A DNA stretch of 46,415 nt from a virus, in IMG/VR virus record IMGVR_UViG_3300042506_000275, positions 1-46,415 of that record, one strand, 5' to 3'. The notes beneath the pieces are model-generated. The model was not told where the DNA came from, searched no databases, and saw nothing but the letters and a program-made list of their open reading frames with translations. The translations under genes were made by a program, and so were the position numbers. This document shows, one piece after another, positions 1 through 9,428 of this stretch; the stretch's first letter is position 1, and each line of letters opens with the position of its first letter.

Positions 1-740
1 CTGTAGCACCTGTTGCTCCTGTATTTCCTTGAACACCTTGTGAACCTGTAGCACCTGTTGCACCTGTGTTTCCTTGAACACCTTGTGAACCTGTAGCACC
101 TGTTGCTCCTGTGTTTCCTTGAACACCTTGTGAACCTGTTGCACCTGTAGCACCTGTTGCTCCTGTATTTCCTTGAACACCTTGTGAACCTGTAGCACCT
201 GTTGCACCTGTGTTTCCTTGAACACCTTGTGAACCTGTAGCACCTGTTGCACCTGTGTTTCCTTGAACACCTTGTGAACCTGTAGCACCTGTTGCACCTG
301 TTGCTCCTGTTGCACCTGTTGCACCTGTTGCACCTGTGTTTCCTTGAACACCTTGTGAACCTGTTGCTCCTGTTACTCCTGTTGCACCTATATCGCCCGT
401 TGCTCCTGTTGCACCTGTGTTTCCTTGAACACCTTGTGAACCTGTTGCTCCTGTTGCACCTGTGTTTCCTTGAACACCTTGTGAACCTGTTGCACCTGTT
501 GCACCTGTGTTTCCTTGAACACCTTGTGAACCTGTTGCACCTGTTGCACCTGTGTTTCCTTGAACACCTTGTGAACCTGTTGCTCCTGTTGCACCTGTGT
601 TTCCTTGAACACCTTGTGAACCTGTTGCACCTGTTGCGCCTCCATCTGGACCAGGATTTCCTGTTGCTCCAGGATTTCCTGTTGCTCCAGGATTTCCTGT
701 TGCTCCAGGATTTCCTGTTGCTCCAGGATTTCCTGTTGCA
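1..740 (-). repeat. Tandem coding repeats of the collagen-like protein
   Basis: Two repeat families lie in frame in the tail-fibre gene. Between about 20 and 630 a core encoding GNT-GVQ-GSQ triplets (read in reverse on the plus strand as TTCCTTGAACACCTTGTGA) recurs twelve times by my count. The copies are separated by variable numbers of GAT codon triplets, giving periods of mostly 45 or 54 nt. Between about 650 and 735 an 18 nt unit encoding GATGNP occurs five times in a row. Near-identity at the DNA level implies recent slippage or unequal recombination, so copy number probably varies between relatives. Confidence 0.9.
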
Positions 741-1813
741 CCTTGTGAACCTGTTGCACCTGTAGCACCAGAACCTCCACCACCAGTAATATTTACTGTT
801 ACCTTTCCGCCTATTTTTGTAACTGATGCAACACCAGATCCAGTAAAATCTATGTCACGAACATCTGGAGTAATTGCCTCTCCATTGTACTTTATTGCAA
901 CTTTTCCACCACCACCTGTAGAAGCAAACCATCCCATATCCTGTGCCGATACTCTTCCTCCTCCTAATATATTTTTTAATATTGCATCTAATCTAGTTTC
1001 ATCTATAGAAATAGATTTTTCTTTTTCATTATAAACTAGTGGAAATTTAGCAGAAATAACTCCAGAAGAACCAGTAGATCCTTGTAACCCTCTTTCTCCT
1101 TGAATTCCTTTTAGTCCAATTGCTCCTGTTTCCCCTCTTAATCCTTGTATTCCTTTGTCTCCTTTTGGTCCAGCAACTCCTCGTTGTCCCATATCTCCCT
1201 TTGGACCAAAGATTCCTCTCTCTCCCATATCTCCTTTTAATCCACGATCACCTTTAATTCCATCTTTTCCTTGTATGCCAGGAACTCCTCTTGCTCCATC
1301 ATTTCCTTTTTCTCCCCTCTCGCCTCTCTCTCCTTTTGAGATAATACTTCCTGTTCCTTCTTCAACATAAACATTTTGTCCAGGAAGTCCTTGTTCGCCT
1401 CTATCTCCTGTATTTCCCTTTATTTCTATTAAATTCTTTATCTCTAAAAAAGATTTTTCTATATTTTCTTTAAATTCTGATAACACAGATTCAGTAATAA
1501 TCGGATCGGGTTTATGCTCGACTATGATAGTTTCAGGTACATGGCAAAAAATAGAATCTATGGTTGTATCATTTGCATGAATGATCAATCCAGTACCTGT
1601 GGAATCTATAAAATATCTTTCCCCGACTCCCCCCAACTTTAATATATTAGGATCTGTGCAATCTTCTTGCTCGACTAATATAAATTTGTCTCCTATATTG
1701 TATTTGCTGCCTCGTATTTCACATATTAACGAGAATACACTTCCATAAGAAAACTCACCGCTAGAAATTTTAGAGGGTTTTGGAAAATCAGAATCGTGAG
1801 TCGAATCAGACAT
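1..1813 (-). CDS. Collagen-like tail fibre/virion protein, C-terminus missing
   Basis: Starts at ATG 1813 and stays open to the left edge of the window, so at least 604 residues are encoded and the C-terminus is cut off. The first ~130 residues look globular, with an acidic/helical stretch ([13 protein letters not shown]). A charged Gly-X-Y stretch follows at about 132-250 ([17 protein letters not shown]). A non-collagen spacer at about 251-343 contains [11 protein letters not shown] and a Gly-rich turn. From ~345 to the edge the protein is Gly-X-Y again, almost only [12 protein letters not shown] and GNP triplets. Collagen-like triplets are common in phage tail fibres and form trimeric rods; that role is inferred here. 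It follows thyX after a 35 nt gap. The frame is intact through all the DNA repeats. An AGGA sits upstream of the start. Confidence 0.85.
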   Translation of the reverse strand, partial: MSDSTHDSDFPKPSKISSGEFSYGSVFSLICEIRGSKYNIGDKFILVEQEDCTDPNILKLGGVGERYFIDSTGTGLIIHANDTTIDSIFCHVPETIIVEHKPDPIITESVLSEFKENIEKSFLEIKNLIEIKGNTGDRGEQGLPGQNVYVEEGTGSIISKGERGERGEKGNDGARGVPGIQGKDGIKGDRGLKGDMGERGIFGPKGDMGQRGVAGPKGDKGIQGLRGETGAIGLKGIQGERGLQGSTGSSGVISAKFPLVYNEKEKSISIDETRLDAILKNILGGGRVSAQDMGWFASTGGGGKVAIKYNGEAITPDVRDIDFTGSGVASVTKIGGKVTVNITGGGGSGATGATGSQGATGNPGATGNPGATGNPGATGNPGATGNPGPDGGATGATGSQGVQGNTGATGATGSQGVQGNTGATGATGSQGVQGNTGATGATGSQGVQGNTGATGATGSQGVQGNTGATGATGDIGATGVTGATGSQGVQGNTGATGATGATGATGATGATGSQGVQGNTGATGATGSQGVQGNTGATGATGSQGVQGNTGATGATGATGSQGVQGNTGATGATGSQGVQGNTGATGATGSQGVQGNTGATGAT

Positions 1814-1848
1814 TCAGTATAGGTTTCCTGCTTGTATGTATGTGCGTT

Positions 1849-2574
1849 CTAATTAGTCAAAGCCAACCAACTCATTGGATACAATGGAGCAATAATTTTT
1901 GAAAACGCTTCTGCATATTGTTGTACTTCCCATTGTGCATGAGAATCTTTACGAAGTTTACATACTCTTGCATAGGCAGCAAGACTTCCTGTCCACCACC
2001 ATTCGGTATATGTTCCTTGTGGTAACACAAATCGTGCTTGTTCGGGCGCCACTCCGTCTTTAATTAAATTATTATATGTGTTCAAAGACTTCTCAATACA
2101 TTCTGTATACTCTCTACCAATCATATAATCATCATTAATAAATCCTTCACTTCCTTGTTTTGCTCCTGTTGTTGGTTTGCCTCTCCATTTTGGAATATAA
2201 ACCTCTGGATCATCAGAAACATATCTGCGTGATATTTCATTTTCACAAAATCCTACTTTATGTTTGAAAAGTTGAGTGCGAATAGAAATTGGTGCTTTTA
2301 CTCGTAATGTAATTTGAGGATGAGCAAAAGGAGTCCAATGATTATGCTTTGCAAGATATTGAATTAGTTTAGTGTCTTTTTGTGAAAGAATACGAAGATC
2401 AGCAGGATTATAATCAGACTTGCTGCTAATTAATCTTTGTTCAGCAACTTGATCAATATCCCATTCACTTTCTTTGTTGAAAGAAACTCTTGCAGCATTT
2501 GCAACAGTAAGATCGTTTCCCATATGAGAAACATATTGAACAAATCCTTTATCGAGTACAGATTCTTTATGCAT
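1849..2574 (-). CDS. thyX: Flavin-dependent thymidylate synthase ThyX
   Basis: 241 residues, the usual ThyX length. The enzyme makes dTMP from dUMP using FAD, NADPH and methylene-tetrahydrofolate. Family features visible: an early ANAARVSF block (25-32), HNHWTPFAHP (77-86), and the substrate-binding signature region around 99-117 (QLFKHKVGFCENEISRRY), followed by Q-A-R near 180 and a C-terminal PLYPMSW. The signature is a variant: KHK replaces the usual RHR, and eight rather than seven residues precede the Ser. The start overlaps the stop of the upstream small gene by 8 nt. It supplies thymidylate together with the dUTPase encoded at 15.7-16.2 kb. Confidence 0.93.
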   Translation of the reverse strand: MHKESVLDKGFVQYVSHMGNDLTVANAARVSFNKESEWDIDQVAEQRLISSKSDYNPADLRILSQKDTKLIQYLAKHNHWTPFAHPQITLRVKAPISIRTQLFKHKVGFCENEISRRYVSDDPEVYIPKWRGKPTTGAKQGSEGFINDDYMIGREYTECIEKSLNTYNNLIKDGVAPEQARFVLPQGTYTEWWWTGSLAAYARVCKLRKDSHAQWEVQQYAEAFSKIIAPLYPMSWLALTN

Positions 2575-2797
2575 TTTTTTCTAATTCCTTTATTTTTTCT
2601 TTGAGTTCCACTATTTCTTTTTTTGCCATTGTAAGTGTTGCTTGAACTTCTGACCAAAAAGAAAACATTTGCGAATAGATCACACCATCAAGTCTTTCTT
2701 CTATCGGCATCTCTGATATACGATCTAGCAATAATTTATTAACAGATGTGTTGCAAAAATCGTGTATAGGATTGAGTTCGTATTCATCATTCGTCAT
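2567..2797 (-). CDS. Small conserved-type hypothetical protein
   Basis: 76 residues, not recognised. It ends in a charged helix likely to form a short coiled coil (residues ~55-75, KKEIVELKEKIKELEK). It overlaps the preceding gene by 11 nt and thyX by 8 nt, so it is a member of the replication/thyX unit. An AGGA five bases before the ATG supports the start. The overlapping frame at 2430-2657 is a shadow. Confidence 0.72.
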   Translation of the reverse strand: MTNDEYELNPIHDFCNTSVNKLLLDRISEMPIEERLDGVIYSQMFSFWSEVQATLTMAKKEIVELKEKIKELEKNA

Positions 2798-3014
2798 CGG
2801 TTTCCTCTTCGTCTGTGAACAGCAAATCGTCTACCGTATCTTCTTCGATTTCATCAACATCTTTTAATTCGAAACTATCAATTTGCACACCTGTGGAATC
2901 TTCTGCATATTGTTTTGCTCTCTTTAATAATTTCTTATCTATTTCGCCAATATATTCTAAAGCTGTGAAACAATAATTCAATAAGTATTGCAGATGTTTT
3001 TCTTTCTCACTCAT
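2787..3014 (-). CDS. Small acidic hypothetical protein
   Basis: 75 residues from the ATG at 3014, which shares one base with the primase stop (TAATG); a longer reading from 3029 is possible but less likely. The N-terminal half is helical and mixed in charge. The C-terminus is very acidic (DVDEIEEDTVDDLL, then EEETDDE). No family recognised. The acidic tail could mimic nucleic acid or contact a basic partner; that is only a guess. Confidence 0.7.
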   Translation of the reverse strand: MSEKEKHLQYLLNYCFTALEYIGEIDKKLLKRAKQYAEDSTGVQIDSFELKDVDEIEEDTVDDLLFTDEEETDDE

Positions 3015-4000
3015 TATCGCATTCTCCATTTGGTAAATTTCATTTTAGCAACTAAACCACTACACGAACAATCGTCTACTATTTCTTTAATTTCAGCAGG
3101 ACTTTTTCCTGCCAGCACCATATCATTTATATCTTTTTCTCTTACTTCGGGAGACCACACACATACCGTGTACCCTCGATCAATGGCGATTTCCACCTTT
3201 GCCACAATTTCAGGATTGCGAGGTTCATTATCATAAACAATGACACAATCAGAAAATAATCTTGTGGCTTCAGCGAGTTCACACCCTGCCAAAGCAATAC
3301 CATTGTCCAAAAATATAGAATCAAACGGACCTTCAACTGCATAAACCCTCTTTGAATAATCTACTCGATCTTCTCCAAAAATTACTCTGCCTTCCTTGCG
3401 AAACTTTACCGTGATGTATCGAATAGAGGAATTGCCTAATGCTCGTCCTTGTGCAGCAATCATGTTTCCGTTCTTGTCAAAAAATGGAATGACGATGCGC
3501 TCGTCATTAGAAACAGATGTGTAATCTGAATCAATGGATCTTACCCAATCTCCAAAATTTTTCGTGTAATAAAAAATATCCAAACAACTTATTTGTCTAT
3601 GTTCTAAATATTTTCTAGCAACATGATCTGTTGGTAGAGTAGAGATGGACGGCAGTCGTATATCGTGTCCTTTTATCATTTCCTGAACAGGACTCGGTTT
3701 TATATAGTTCGATTGTCCGTTCTCTCCGTTGCGCCATCTCTCTAAAGAATACTCTGTTGCAAGAACAGGTGCTATTGCTTCTAAAAAACGAGACATAGAA
3801 TGTCCTACTCCACAATTATGGCATTTAAAAAAGAAATCATTTTTCTTTTTGAAAAAGAATCCTCTTGCTTTAGATTTGTTTTTCTGTGAGTCTCCGCAAA
3901 GAGGACAACGACAATTCGCAACATCCATTTTTTTCCACTTAAATCTTTCTAGTTGTGGAGAAAGCAAATTAATATATTTTTTATCTATAAAGGAACTCAT
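3014..4000 (-). CDS. 61: DNA primase subunit (T4 gp61-like)
   Basis: 328 residues from the ATG at 4000, which overlaps the gp41 stop as ATGA. It has an N-terminal zinc-binding region with Cys at about 30, 32, 35, 60 and 63 (CPLCGDSQ and CHNCG), as in DnaG-type primases. A TOPRIM-type catalytic region follows: VEGPFDS at ~222-228 and VYDNEPRN at ~255-262, giving the Glu and Asp metal ligands. gp61 makes RNA primers on the lagging strand and works bound to the gp41 helicase, whose gene lies directly upstream. T4 gp61 is of similar length. Confidence 0.93.
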   Translation of the reverse strand: MSSFIDKKYINLLSPQLERFKWKKMDVANCRCPLCGDSQKNKSKARGFFFKKKNDFFFKCHNCGVGHSMSRFLEAIAPVLATEYSLERWRNGENGQSNYIKPSPVQEMIKGHDIRLPSISTLPTDHVARKYLEHRQISCLDIFYYTKNFGDWVRSIDSDYTSVSNDERIVIPFFDKNGNMIAAQGRALGNSSIRYITVKFRKEGRVIFGEDRVDYSKRVYAVEGPFDSIFLDNGIALAGCELAEATRLFSDCVIVYDNEPRNPEIVAKVEIAIDRGYTVCVWSPEVREKDINDMVLAGKSPAEIKEIVDDCSCSGLVAKMKFTKWRMR

Positions 4001-5412
4001 ATATCCCAATCTTTAGTATTTGATTTTGCAAACTTCTGTGCAAAGTCTTGTTTTCCATATCCTGATCCGAATCCTTCTGTTTCATCACTTTTAATATTTG
4101 CATTAATAAGTGGTTCAAATTCCGAATGCTCTACATCAAAGAATTTCATTTTAGAATAATTAAGACCCACAATAAATTTCTTATTAGTTGTCTTTGTATT
4201 GTATCTGTTCTTTAATTGCTTTACAAGAATGTGTCCTGATCGTTCTAACTCTTCCGTTGTAATGAGTGCAATCATAAGATCAGCAGTTGCAGGAAGTCCG
4301 AATGATTCTGCTGTATCTGTCAAGTCCACATCTGTAGAAGAAAATCCTCCACGATTCGTTTGTGTGGCACTAATGATAGGAATATCTCGTTCCATTGCTA
4401 GACCTCGCAATTCTTCTGCAATTGCTTTAATATACGAATACGAATTAACTGTAGAATTTCCCATCTTGTATCGAGAAGAAGAACATATATTAATATAATC
4501 TACGAATAGGATATCAGGTTTAAATTCCTTTTTAGACCACAATTCGTCCAACAAAACCCTGAAGTGATTTGTATTTGCCGAAGAAGTTGGATATTCTTTA
4601 ACAATAAGTTTACCACTAATTCCTCTTGTGTGTGCTTGTAATCTTTTCTCATACATTTCACGAGAAAGATTAGCGAGATCACTCATTGTGATATCCATAA
4701 TATTTGCATCAATTCGTTCTGCTATTCTTTCTTCTGCCATTTCAAGAGTAATGTATAGAACATTTTTGTTTTGCAAAAGACAAGACGCTGCGTGATGACA
4801 CATAAACGCACTTTTTCCAACTCCAGTTCCCGCCATAAAAATATTGAGAGTCTTTGAACAGATTCCGCCATTTGTTATGGTATTGAACATTTCCAAATCA
4901 AATGGAATGCGTTTTTCTACACGATGATAGAAGTCAAATCGTTTCTCATAATCTTCCAAATAATCGTGACCAACATCAGTATCAAAAGAAACAGCAAGTG
5001 CCTTTGAAAGAATCTCTGGTAATGCTGTAGGACTTCTATTTTTGTCCTTGCCGTCAATGATCTTTATAGATTCTAATATTGCATTATATACTGCTTTATC
5101 TTTACAAAACTTTTCTGTTAAATCAACAAGCCATTGTGTGTCTTGCTTTGGACAACGATATATTTCTACTACAGTATCTTTACAACGAGAATATTCATCT
5201 TCAGAAAATGTCTTATCTGTTTCTAAAGAAATCAATAGAGCTTCTTTTGATGGAAGACCGTGATACTCATCCATAAAAGATTTTATACATCGAAAGATAG
5301 CACTCTCGATTTTATCGTGAAAATATTCTTCTGCAACAAATGGAATAACTTTTTTAGAGTATTCCGAATCAAGAAGAAGTCCTGAAAGAATAGTTCTTTC
5401 TGTTTGACTCAT
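3997..5412 (-). CDS. 41: Replicative DNA helicase (T4 gp41, DnaB family)
   Basis: 471 residues (T4 gp41 is 475). A DnaB-like N-terminal helical domain is followed by a RecA-type ATPase: Walker A AGTGVGKS at ~194-201, LEMAEERIAER (~223-233), Walker B ILFVDYINI at ~301-309, and ISATQTNRGG after it. The hexameric helicase unwinds the fork 5' to 3' and recruits primase. It lies between uvsX and gene 61, with a one-base gap to uvsX and an ATGA overlap with 61, the T4 order without gene 40. Confidence 0.95.
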   Translation of the reverse strand: MSQTERTILSGLLLDSEYSKKVIPFVAEEYFHDKIESAIFRCIKSFMDEYHGLPSKEALLISLETDKTFSEDEYSRCKDTVVEIYRCPKQDTQWLVDLTEKFCKDKAVYNAILESIKIIDGKDKNRSPTALPEILSKALAVSFDTDVGHDYLEDYEKRFDFYHRVEKRIPFDLEMFNTITNGGICSKTLNIFMAGTGVGKSAFMCHHAASCLLQNKNVLYITLEMAEERIAERIDANIMDITMSDLANLSREMYEKRLQAHTRGISGKLIVKEYPTSSANTNHFRVLLDELWSKKEFKPDILFVDYINICSSSRYKMGNSTVNSYSYIKAIAEELRGLAMERDIPIISATQTNRGGFSSTDVDLTDTAESFGLPATADLMIALITTEELERSGHILVKQLKNRYNTKTTNKKFIVGLNYSKMKFFDVEHSEFEPLINANIKSDETEGFGSGYGKQDFAQKFAKSNTKDWDI

Positions 5413-5413
5413 A

Positions 5414-6454
5414 TTACTCCGATTCTTCTACAGGAACTACATCATTACTACCATAACAAAATTCTTTCTTAACTGCAACTTCAAGTTTCGCCATAACATC
5501 TTCTGTAAAGAACTTTTCAGGATTCTTTAAGATTTGATTTTCAAAAACAGGTTTGCCGTTTCCAACATCAATCTTTGTGCTAATCTTTGTCCATATCCCA
5601 TACTTAATGGCGATATCTAAAAGTCCATAATATTTGTTTAATCCTGTGTCATAGTTTAACTGAACATCGACCATCTTATCTTGTTTAGTTTTTCTGCTCT
5701 TATAGGTCTTGCAATGAATAATGCTTCCCACAACTTCATTGTCTACCTTGTCCTTCTTCTTGCTCAAGTAAATAATTGTACTTGCGGCATATTTTAATCC
5801 TCCACCTCCACCCATTTCCTTTGTTGGAAAATATGAACCCACAACATCGTAAGTGTGATTCGTCATAACCAATGGAATATGTGCGTGACCTAATTTAATT
5901 GTGAGTACACGAAAGGTTGCCTTGACTGCCTGCGCTCTTGTCATATCTCTTGTATCTTTTCCCGCCGCAGTATCAGTCATTTCTTTTGTTGTACTCAACA
6001 TTCCTAAAGAATCTAATACCACAAGCATTGGTGGCCGATCTTCCTTGTTGGTTTCAAGGTATTTGTCTACGACAGAAATACATTGTCCTCGAAAGTCTTC
6101 TACCGTTGCTACTGGAAAAACTGCAACTCGTTCGCAATCTATACCACGACTAGTAAGTAAATCTTTTGTAACTGCTTGCTCGGAATCAAAATACAACACC
6201 ATTGCTTTAGAATTACTTGCAAGAAATTCTCTTACAATATTCATTGCAAAGTATGTTTTTCCTGTTGCTTGCTCTCCTGCAAGTGCGATAATCTTATTAT
6301 CAGGAATTCCTCCATACAAAGATCCACTCAATAAAGCATTGAATGCAAATGATCCTGTTTGAATATAGGTATCTGTATCACTTCCTTCAAGACCATCTGA
6401 TGCTAAACTTGCGTACTTATTGCCTGATGCTTTTAGAATATCACTTAATTTCAT
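5414..6454 (-). CDS. uvsX: UvsX, RecA-like recombinase
   Basis: 346 residues. RecA fold: Walker A GEQATGKT (~60-67), YFDSEQ (~88-93), Walker B MLVVLDS (~143-149), and the GGGGGLKYAAS loop region. It forms filaments on single-stranded DNA with UvsY and drives recombination-dependent replication. The start has a strong Shine-Dalgarno (AAAGGAG) and lies about 16 nt after the predicted transcription start of a sigma70-like promoter, so uvsX heads the unit uvsX-41-61-small genes-thyX-fibre. Confidence 0.96.
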   Translation of the reverse strand: MKLSDILKASGNKYASLASDGLEGSDTDTYIQTGSFAFNALLSGSLYGGIPDNKIIALAGEQATGKTYFAMNIVREFLASNSKAMVLYFDSEQAVTKDLLTSRGIDCERVAVFPVATVEDFRGQCISVVDKYLETNKEDRPPMLVVLDSLGMLSTTKEMTDTAAGKDTRDMTRAQAVKATFRVLTIKLGHAHIPLVMTNHTYDVVGSYFPTKEMGGGGGLKYAASTIIYLSKKKDKVDNEVVGSIIHCKTYKSRKTKQDKMVDVQLNYDTGLNKYYGLLDIAIKYGIWTKISTKIDVGNGKPVFENQILKNPEKFFTEDVMAKLEVAVKKEFCYGSNDVVPVEESE

Positions 6455-6476
6455 AAATCTCCTTTGGTTAAATCAT

Positions 6477-6504
6477 ATCATATACGAAAATTGGAAAAAG
6501 TCAA
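6477..6504 (-). promoter_or_regulatory. Sigma70-like promoter of the uvsX unit
   Basis: Minus-strand TTGACT (6499-6504), 16 nt spacer, TATGAT (6477-6482). The -35 box is followed by a T run (TTGACTTTT) as in three of the four other copies of this promoter class in the window. Its -35 overlaps the end of the upstream LSm-like gene. Transcription would begin near 6470, 16 nt before the uvsX ATG. Confidence 0.7.
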
Positions 6505-6815
6505 GTAGACAGTTTCAATTCAGGAACAACAAGTCCACGAAATGCTTCATTATATTCATTAGAAAGAGTTGTGATGGGATCTGCAAGAAACAAAATAGAG
6601 TCAGCAGGAATATCTAATCCTGAATCTTGCTTTGCTGTAGCCATCCACGGAATCATTGCCATATTTCCTGCATATCTTCCATCTTTTCCAGGAACAGGAA
6701 CGATAGAGCAAGGATTTTTAATCCTATATCCTGTTACGGTTTCTCCTGTAAATTTCTCGGTAATCGATGCAATAATTTCTTCACCTGTACGCATTTTTAA
6801 AATCTTAATAGGCAT
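6501..6815 (-). CDS. Small LSm-like phage protein (paralogue 1)
   Basis: 104 residues. The N-terminal MPIKILKMRTGEEIIASI resembles the Sm1 strand pattern of LSm/Hfq-type small beta-barrels (a 'lsgGeeiia' turn), with a second beta-rich half ending in PADSILFLADPI. It is clearly related in layout and sequence to the first ~100 residues of the 282-residue protein at 37192-38040. It lies between the polymerase gene and uvsX. The fold is inferred from pattern; the function is unknown, with RNA binding a reasonable guess. Confidence 0.75.
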   Translation of the reverse strand: MPIKILKMRTGEEIIASITEKFTGETVTGYRIKNPCSIVPVPGKDGRYAGNMAMIPWMATAKQDSGLDIPADSILFLADPITTLSNEYNEAFRGLVVPELKLST

Positions 6816-6833
6816 ATTACGCTTTCTGTATGG

Positions 6834-6851
6834 TCACCTATAGATAGGTGA
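6834..6851 (-). other. Perfect stem-loop between gene 43 and the LSm-like gene
   Basis: TCACCTA-TAGA-TAGGTGA gives a 7 bp perfect stem with a 4-base loop. It lies 18 nt upstream of the LSm-like start codon in the 63 nt intergenic space after gene 43. No T run follows on the minus strand, so it is not a standard terminator. It could be an RNA processing or stability element, or a protein-binding site. Confidence 0.5.
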
Positions 6852-6878
6852 GTTTGGGGAAATAAAAAATAAAAATCA

Positions 6879-9428
6879 CTAAACAAATAACGAATCTAAA
6901 CTAGATATTTTTTGTGGACTCCAACCAATAGCATTTGTAATAGTCGCTAGAGGTTGCATAAAAGATTTTTCGAATTGATGAGCATAATCAATGTATTTAT
7001 GAACACCAAATTCCTTTGGAAGTGTGCTTATAAATCCAACAACAGCATCTCCCGCAGGATTAGGAATTTTCAGATGCACGAATTTCATCTTTTCGCCCTC
7101 TCCGATAATCCTATATTTCTTTTTTAATTTCATTGAATGAATCATCTCATTATGAATGAGTGCCGCCTTAACTGCAATTGGTGTTCCTTTTTTATATCTT
7201 AAAGAATTATCTTGATATTTTTTTAATTGCGAAACAGAACGAGGAAAAGCAATTTCTTCGGGTGGCAATGTATTAAATTTTTCCTGCGTTTCTTTTACAA
7301 ATTTCTGAAGAGTTTCTTCGTTGGAACACAAAATCATATTAACTGCTTTCTTTAATTCTTTTCTCACAAAAGCAGGAGTAGAAGATCTAGCAGTTTCAAT
7401 TCCCATTATCTTAATCTTGGGTTCTTTGTATCTGACACCTTCAGAATCCCACACAGAAAGCATATAGCGTTTCTTAGCAGTCCATACACCCTTCTCTGCA
7501 ATAACTTCCCGACCCATCATCATTGCGTTCTTGTAAGCATTCATTAATTTATAGAGGATGTCGAACTCTTTCTCGATGTGTGTCTGAATGACTCGATCAC
7601 AAAATTTGTTGAGAAAGTCTACGATTTTGTTTGAATCTCGTTCGCCCTTGAAAGACTGCTCGACCACTTTACCGAGTCTTAAATATACAGAGTCTGTGTC
7701 GGAAGCAATTACATAGTCTTCGCCTTCGGTCTTTAAGATACGATTGAGAAGTTTGTTGATGCCATCTGCAATCCATTGAATATGAAGTTGTCCCGATAGA
7801 GTAATAGACTCTGCAAGTTCCAAATCATACCATCGGCTATACTCGTTTCCAAGTGCGCCGTAACAACTATTTAACTGAATCTTCCTGCATAGTTGAAAGT
7901 TCTTATACTTTGAAATCTCATATTCAATAGACAACTTTACATTTCCTGCCGTATTGGGAGGCAATGCTTCGAGTCGTTGTTGTGCGTCGATCATTTTCTT
8001 CTTGAACTGCTTGCGTTCCTCGTACATCTTTTCCATGAGTTCAGGCAAGAATCCTTGTTTGGTTTTGGTATATGCCACACCATTAGCGGCGATTGAAAGC
8101 GTATCTTTCTTTCCGTTATTCAGATATTCCATAGGATTACTGCGAGTCTTTGTAATCTCTCCTCTATTGTGACTCAAGATAGACTCCGCAGAAATATCTC
8201 CTCGTTTATAGGATTTCATTTGCGATTTCGTTTCAGGAGACAGATTATATTGACAGATCAACATTGGATACAGACTCGCAAGATCGTAACTTACAACCCA
8301 ATCGTGCATTCCTATCAATGGATCTTTGACATATGCTCCTGCGTATTGATCGTCCTTTACTATGTGCTTCTTTTGTGGCACTACTATTCCTTTTGCCATA
8401 AGATGATGGTGAATGATGGCATCCCAAGTCTTGACTTGCGAGAAAACATCTTCAAGATTTACATGAGCAGAATATGCCATTGTTACGGCAAGTTCAAGCA
8501 ACTTTAGTTTGTCTTCCAATCGACCAACAAGAGCAACATCTTTCATATTATATTCAATGAATTTCTGAAAGTTCTTGGTATAGAACTCTTGAATAGTTTC
8601 ATATTCTGCGTAAGACATCTTCTCTTCGCCTAATTCAACCAGCGAAATATGATTGAGAGCATATGATTCTTGATTTGTATATGTGAACTTTTGATAGAGT
8701 TCCAAGTAATCCAATGTAGCAATGCCATCAATCGTATAGGCCTTCTGATCTCTGCCCATACGATTCACAATAGTCTCACGAAGTCTGCCCCACGGAGACA
8801 GAGCATTCTGTGATCCTTCTTCAAGATGATTCATACGAGCAACAAGGTATGGAATATCGAAGAATCGAACATTCCATCCTGTAACAATATCGGGATCAAG
8901 TGTCTTCCACAAACTGGCAAATGCCATTAGCAAATCTCGCTCATCATCGAATTCAAAATACTCTGCATTCTCTACATGAAATTTACCGAGTCCATAGACA
9001 TGAGTTTTGTCTCCCATCGTAATGGTGATGGCAATAACCTTCTCAATGGGATTGTCTATAGAAGGGAATCCACTCTCGCAAGAAGTTTCAATATCCAAGT
9101 TTGCAATACGAAGTTTAGAAAAATCATACTCAACATCGTTTGGAAACTCATTATATAAGTATTGATATATAAAACTAGTATTGCCATAAACTTCATATCC
9201 CTGCACATCTTTGTACTTATCGATGAACTGACGAGCCTCGTATACATTTTCGAACGCAATTGGTTCTACAGGATTGCCGTGAATAGTGGTGAATTCACTT
9301 TTTTCTTTGTTTGATTTTACATAGAGAGTAGGACAGAACGGAATCTTTTGTTGAATCCGTCTGCCGTTGCTATGTCCTCGATAGAGAATATTGTTTCCAC
9401 GAACAGAAACATTAGTATAAAAATCCAC
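6879..9428 (-). CDS. 43: Family B DNA polymerase (T4 gp43)
   Basis: 849 residues from a GTG at 9428; T4 gp43 is 898. The GTG is preferred over the in-frame ATG at 9464 because AAAGGAG lies just before it, it clears the upstream stop at 9440, and the product then begins MDFYTNVS, aligning with the T4 start. Exonuclease motifs: NLDIET (~110-115), WNVRFFDIPY (~185-195) and YNMKD (~293-297). Polymerase motifs: A, DLASLYP (~382-388); B, KIQLNSCYG (~516-524); C, SDTDS (~576-580). All catalytic acids are present. It replicates the phage genome with clamp gp45 and loader gp44/62, encoded at 29-31.6 kb, an unusual distance for a T4-like phage. Confidence 0.96.
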   Translation of the reverse strand: MDFYTNVSVRGNNILYRGHSNGRRIQQKIPFCPTLYVKSNKEKSEFTTIHGNPVEPIAFENVYEARQFIDKYKDVQGYEVYGNTSFIYQYLYNEFPNDVEYDFSKLRIANLDIETSCESGFPSIDNPIEKVIAITITMGDKTHVYGLGKFHVENAEYFEFDDERDLLMAFASLWKTLDPDIVTGWNVRFFDIPYLVARMNHLEEGSQNALSPWGRLRETIVNRMGRDQKAYTIDGIATLDYLELYQKFTYTNQESYALNHISLVELGEEKMSYAEYETIQEFYTKNFQKFIEYNMKDVALVGRLEDKLKLLELAVTMAYSAHVNLEDVFSQVKTWDAIIHHHLMAKGIVVPQKKHIVKDDQYAGAYVKDPLIGMHDWVVSYDLASLYPMLICQYNLSPETKSQMKSYKRGDISAESILSHNRGEITKTRSNPMEYLNNGKKDTLSIAANGVAYTKTKQGFLPELMEKMYEERKQFKKKMIDAQQRLEALPPNTAGNVKLSIEYEISKYKNFQLCRKIQLNSCYGALGNEYSRWYDLELAESITLSGQLHIQWIADGINKLLNRILKTEGEDYVIASDTDSVYLRLGKVVEQSFKGERDSNKIVDFLNKFCDRVIQTHIEKEFDILYKLMNAYKNAMMMGREVIAEKGVWTAKKRYMLSVWDSEGVRYKEPKIKIMGIETARSSTPAFVRKELKKAVNMILCSNEETLQKFVKETQEKFNTLPPEEIAFPRSVSQLKKYQDNSLRYKKGTPIAVKAALIHNEMIHSMKLKKKYRIIGEGEKMKFVHLKIPNPAGDAVVGFISTLPKEFGVHKYIDYAHQFEKSFMQPLATITNAIGWSPQKISSLDSLFV

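Noticed and set aside
1-740. Regular short repeats as a CRISPR array
   Set aside because: The repeats are in-frame Gly-X-Y codons in an open frame; no spacers of constant length and no cas genes.
292-783. Leu-rich plus-strand frame and Gln-rich minus-strand frame across the collagen repeats
   Set aside because: Both are shadow frames of the Gly-X-Y reading frame, with low-complexity products.
2430-2657. 75-residue frame overlapping the start of thyX
   Set aside because: Most of it lies inside thyX and the small gene at 2567-2797; no ribosome site and an unlikely composition.
6834-6851. Stem-loop as an intrinsic terminator after gene 43
   Set aside because: No T run on the minus-strand side and the downstream gene lacks its own promoter.
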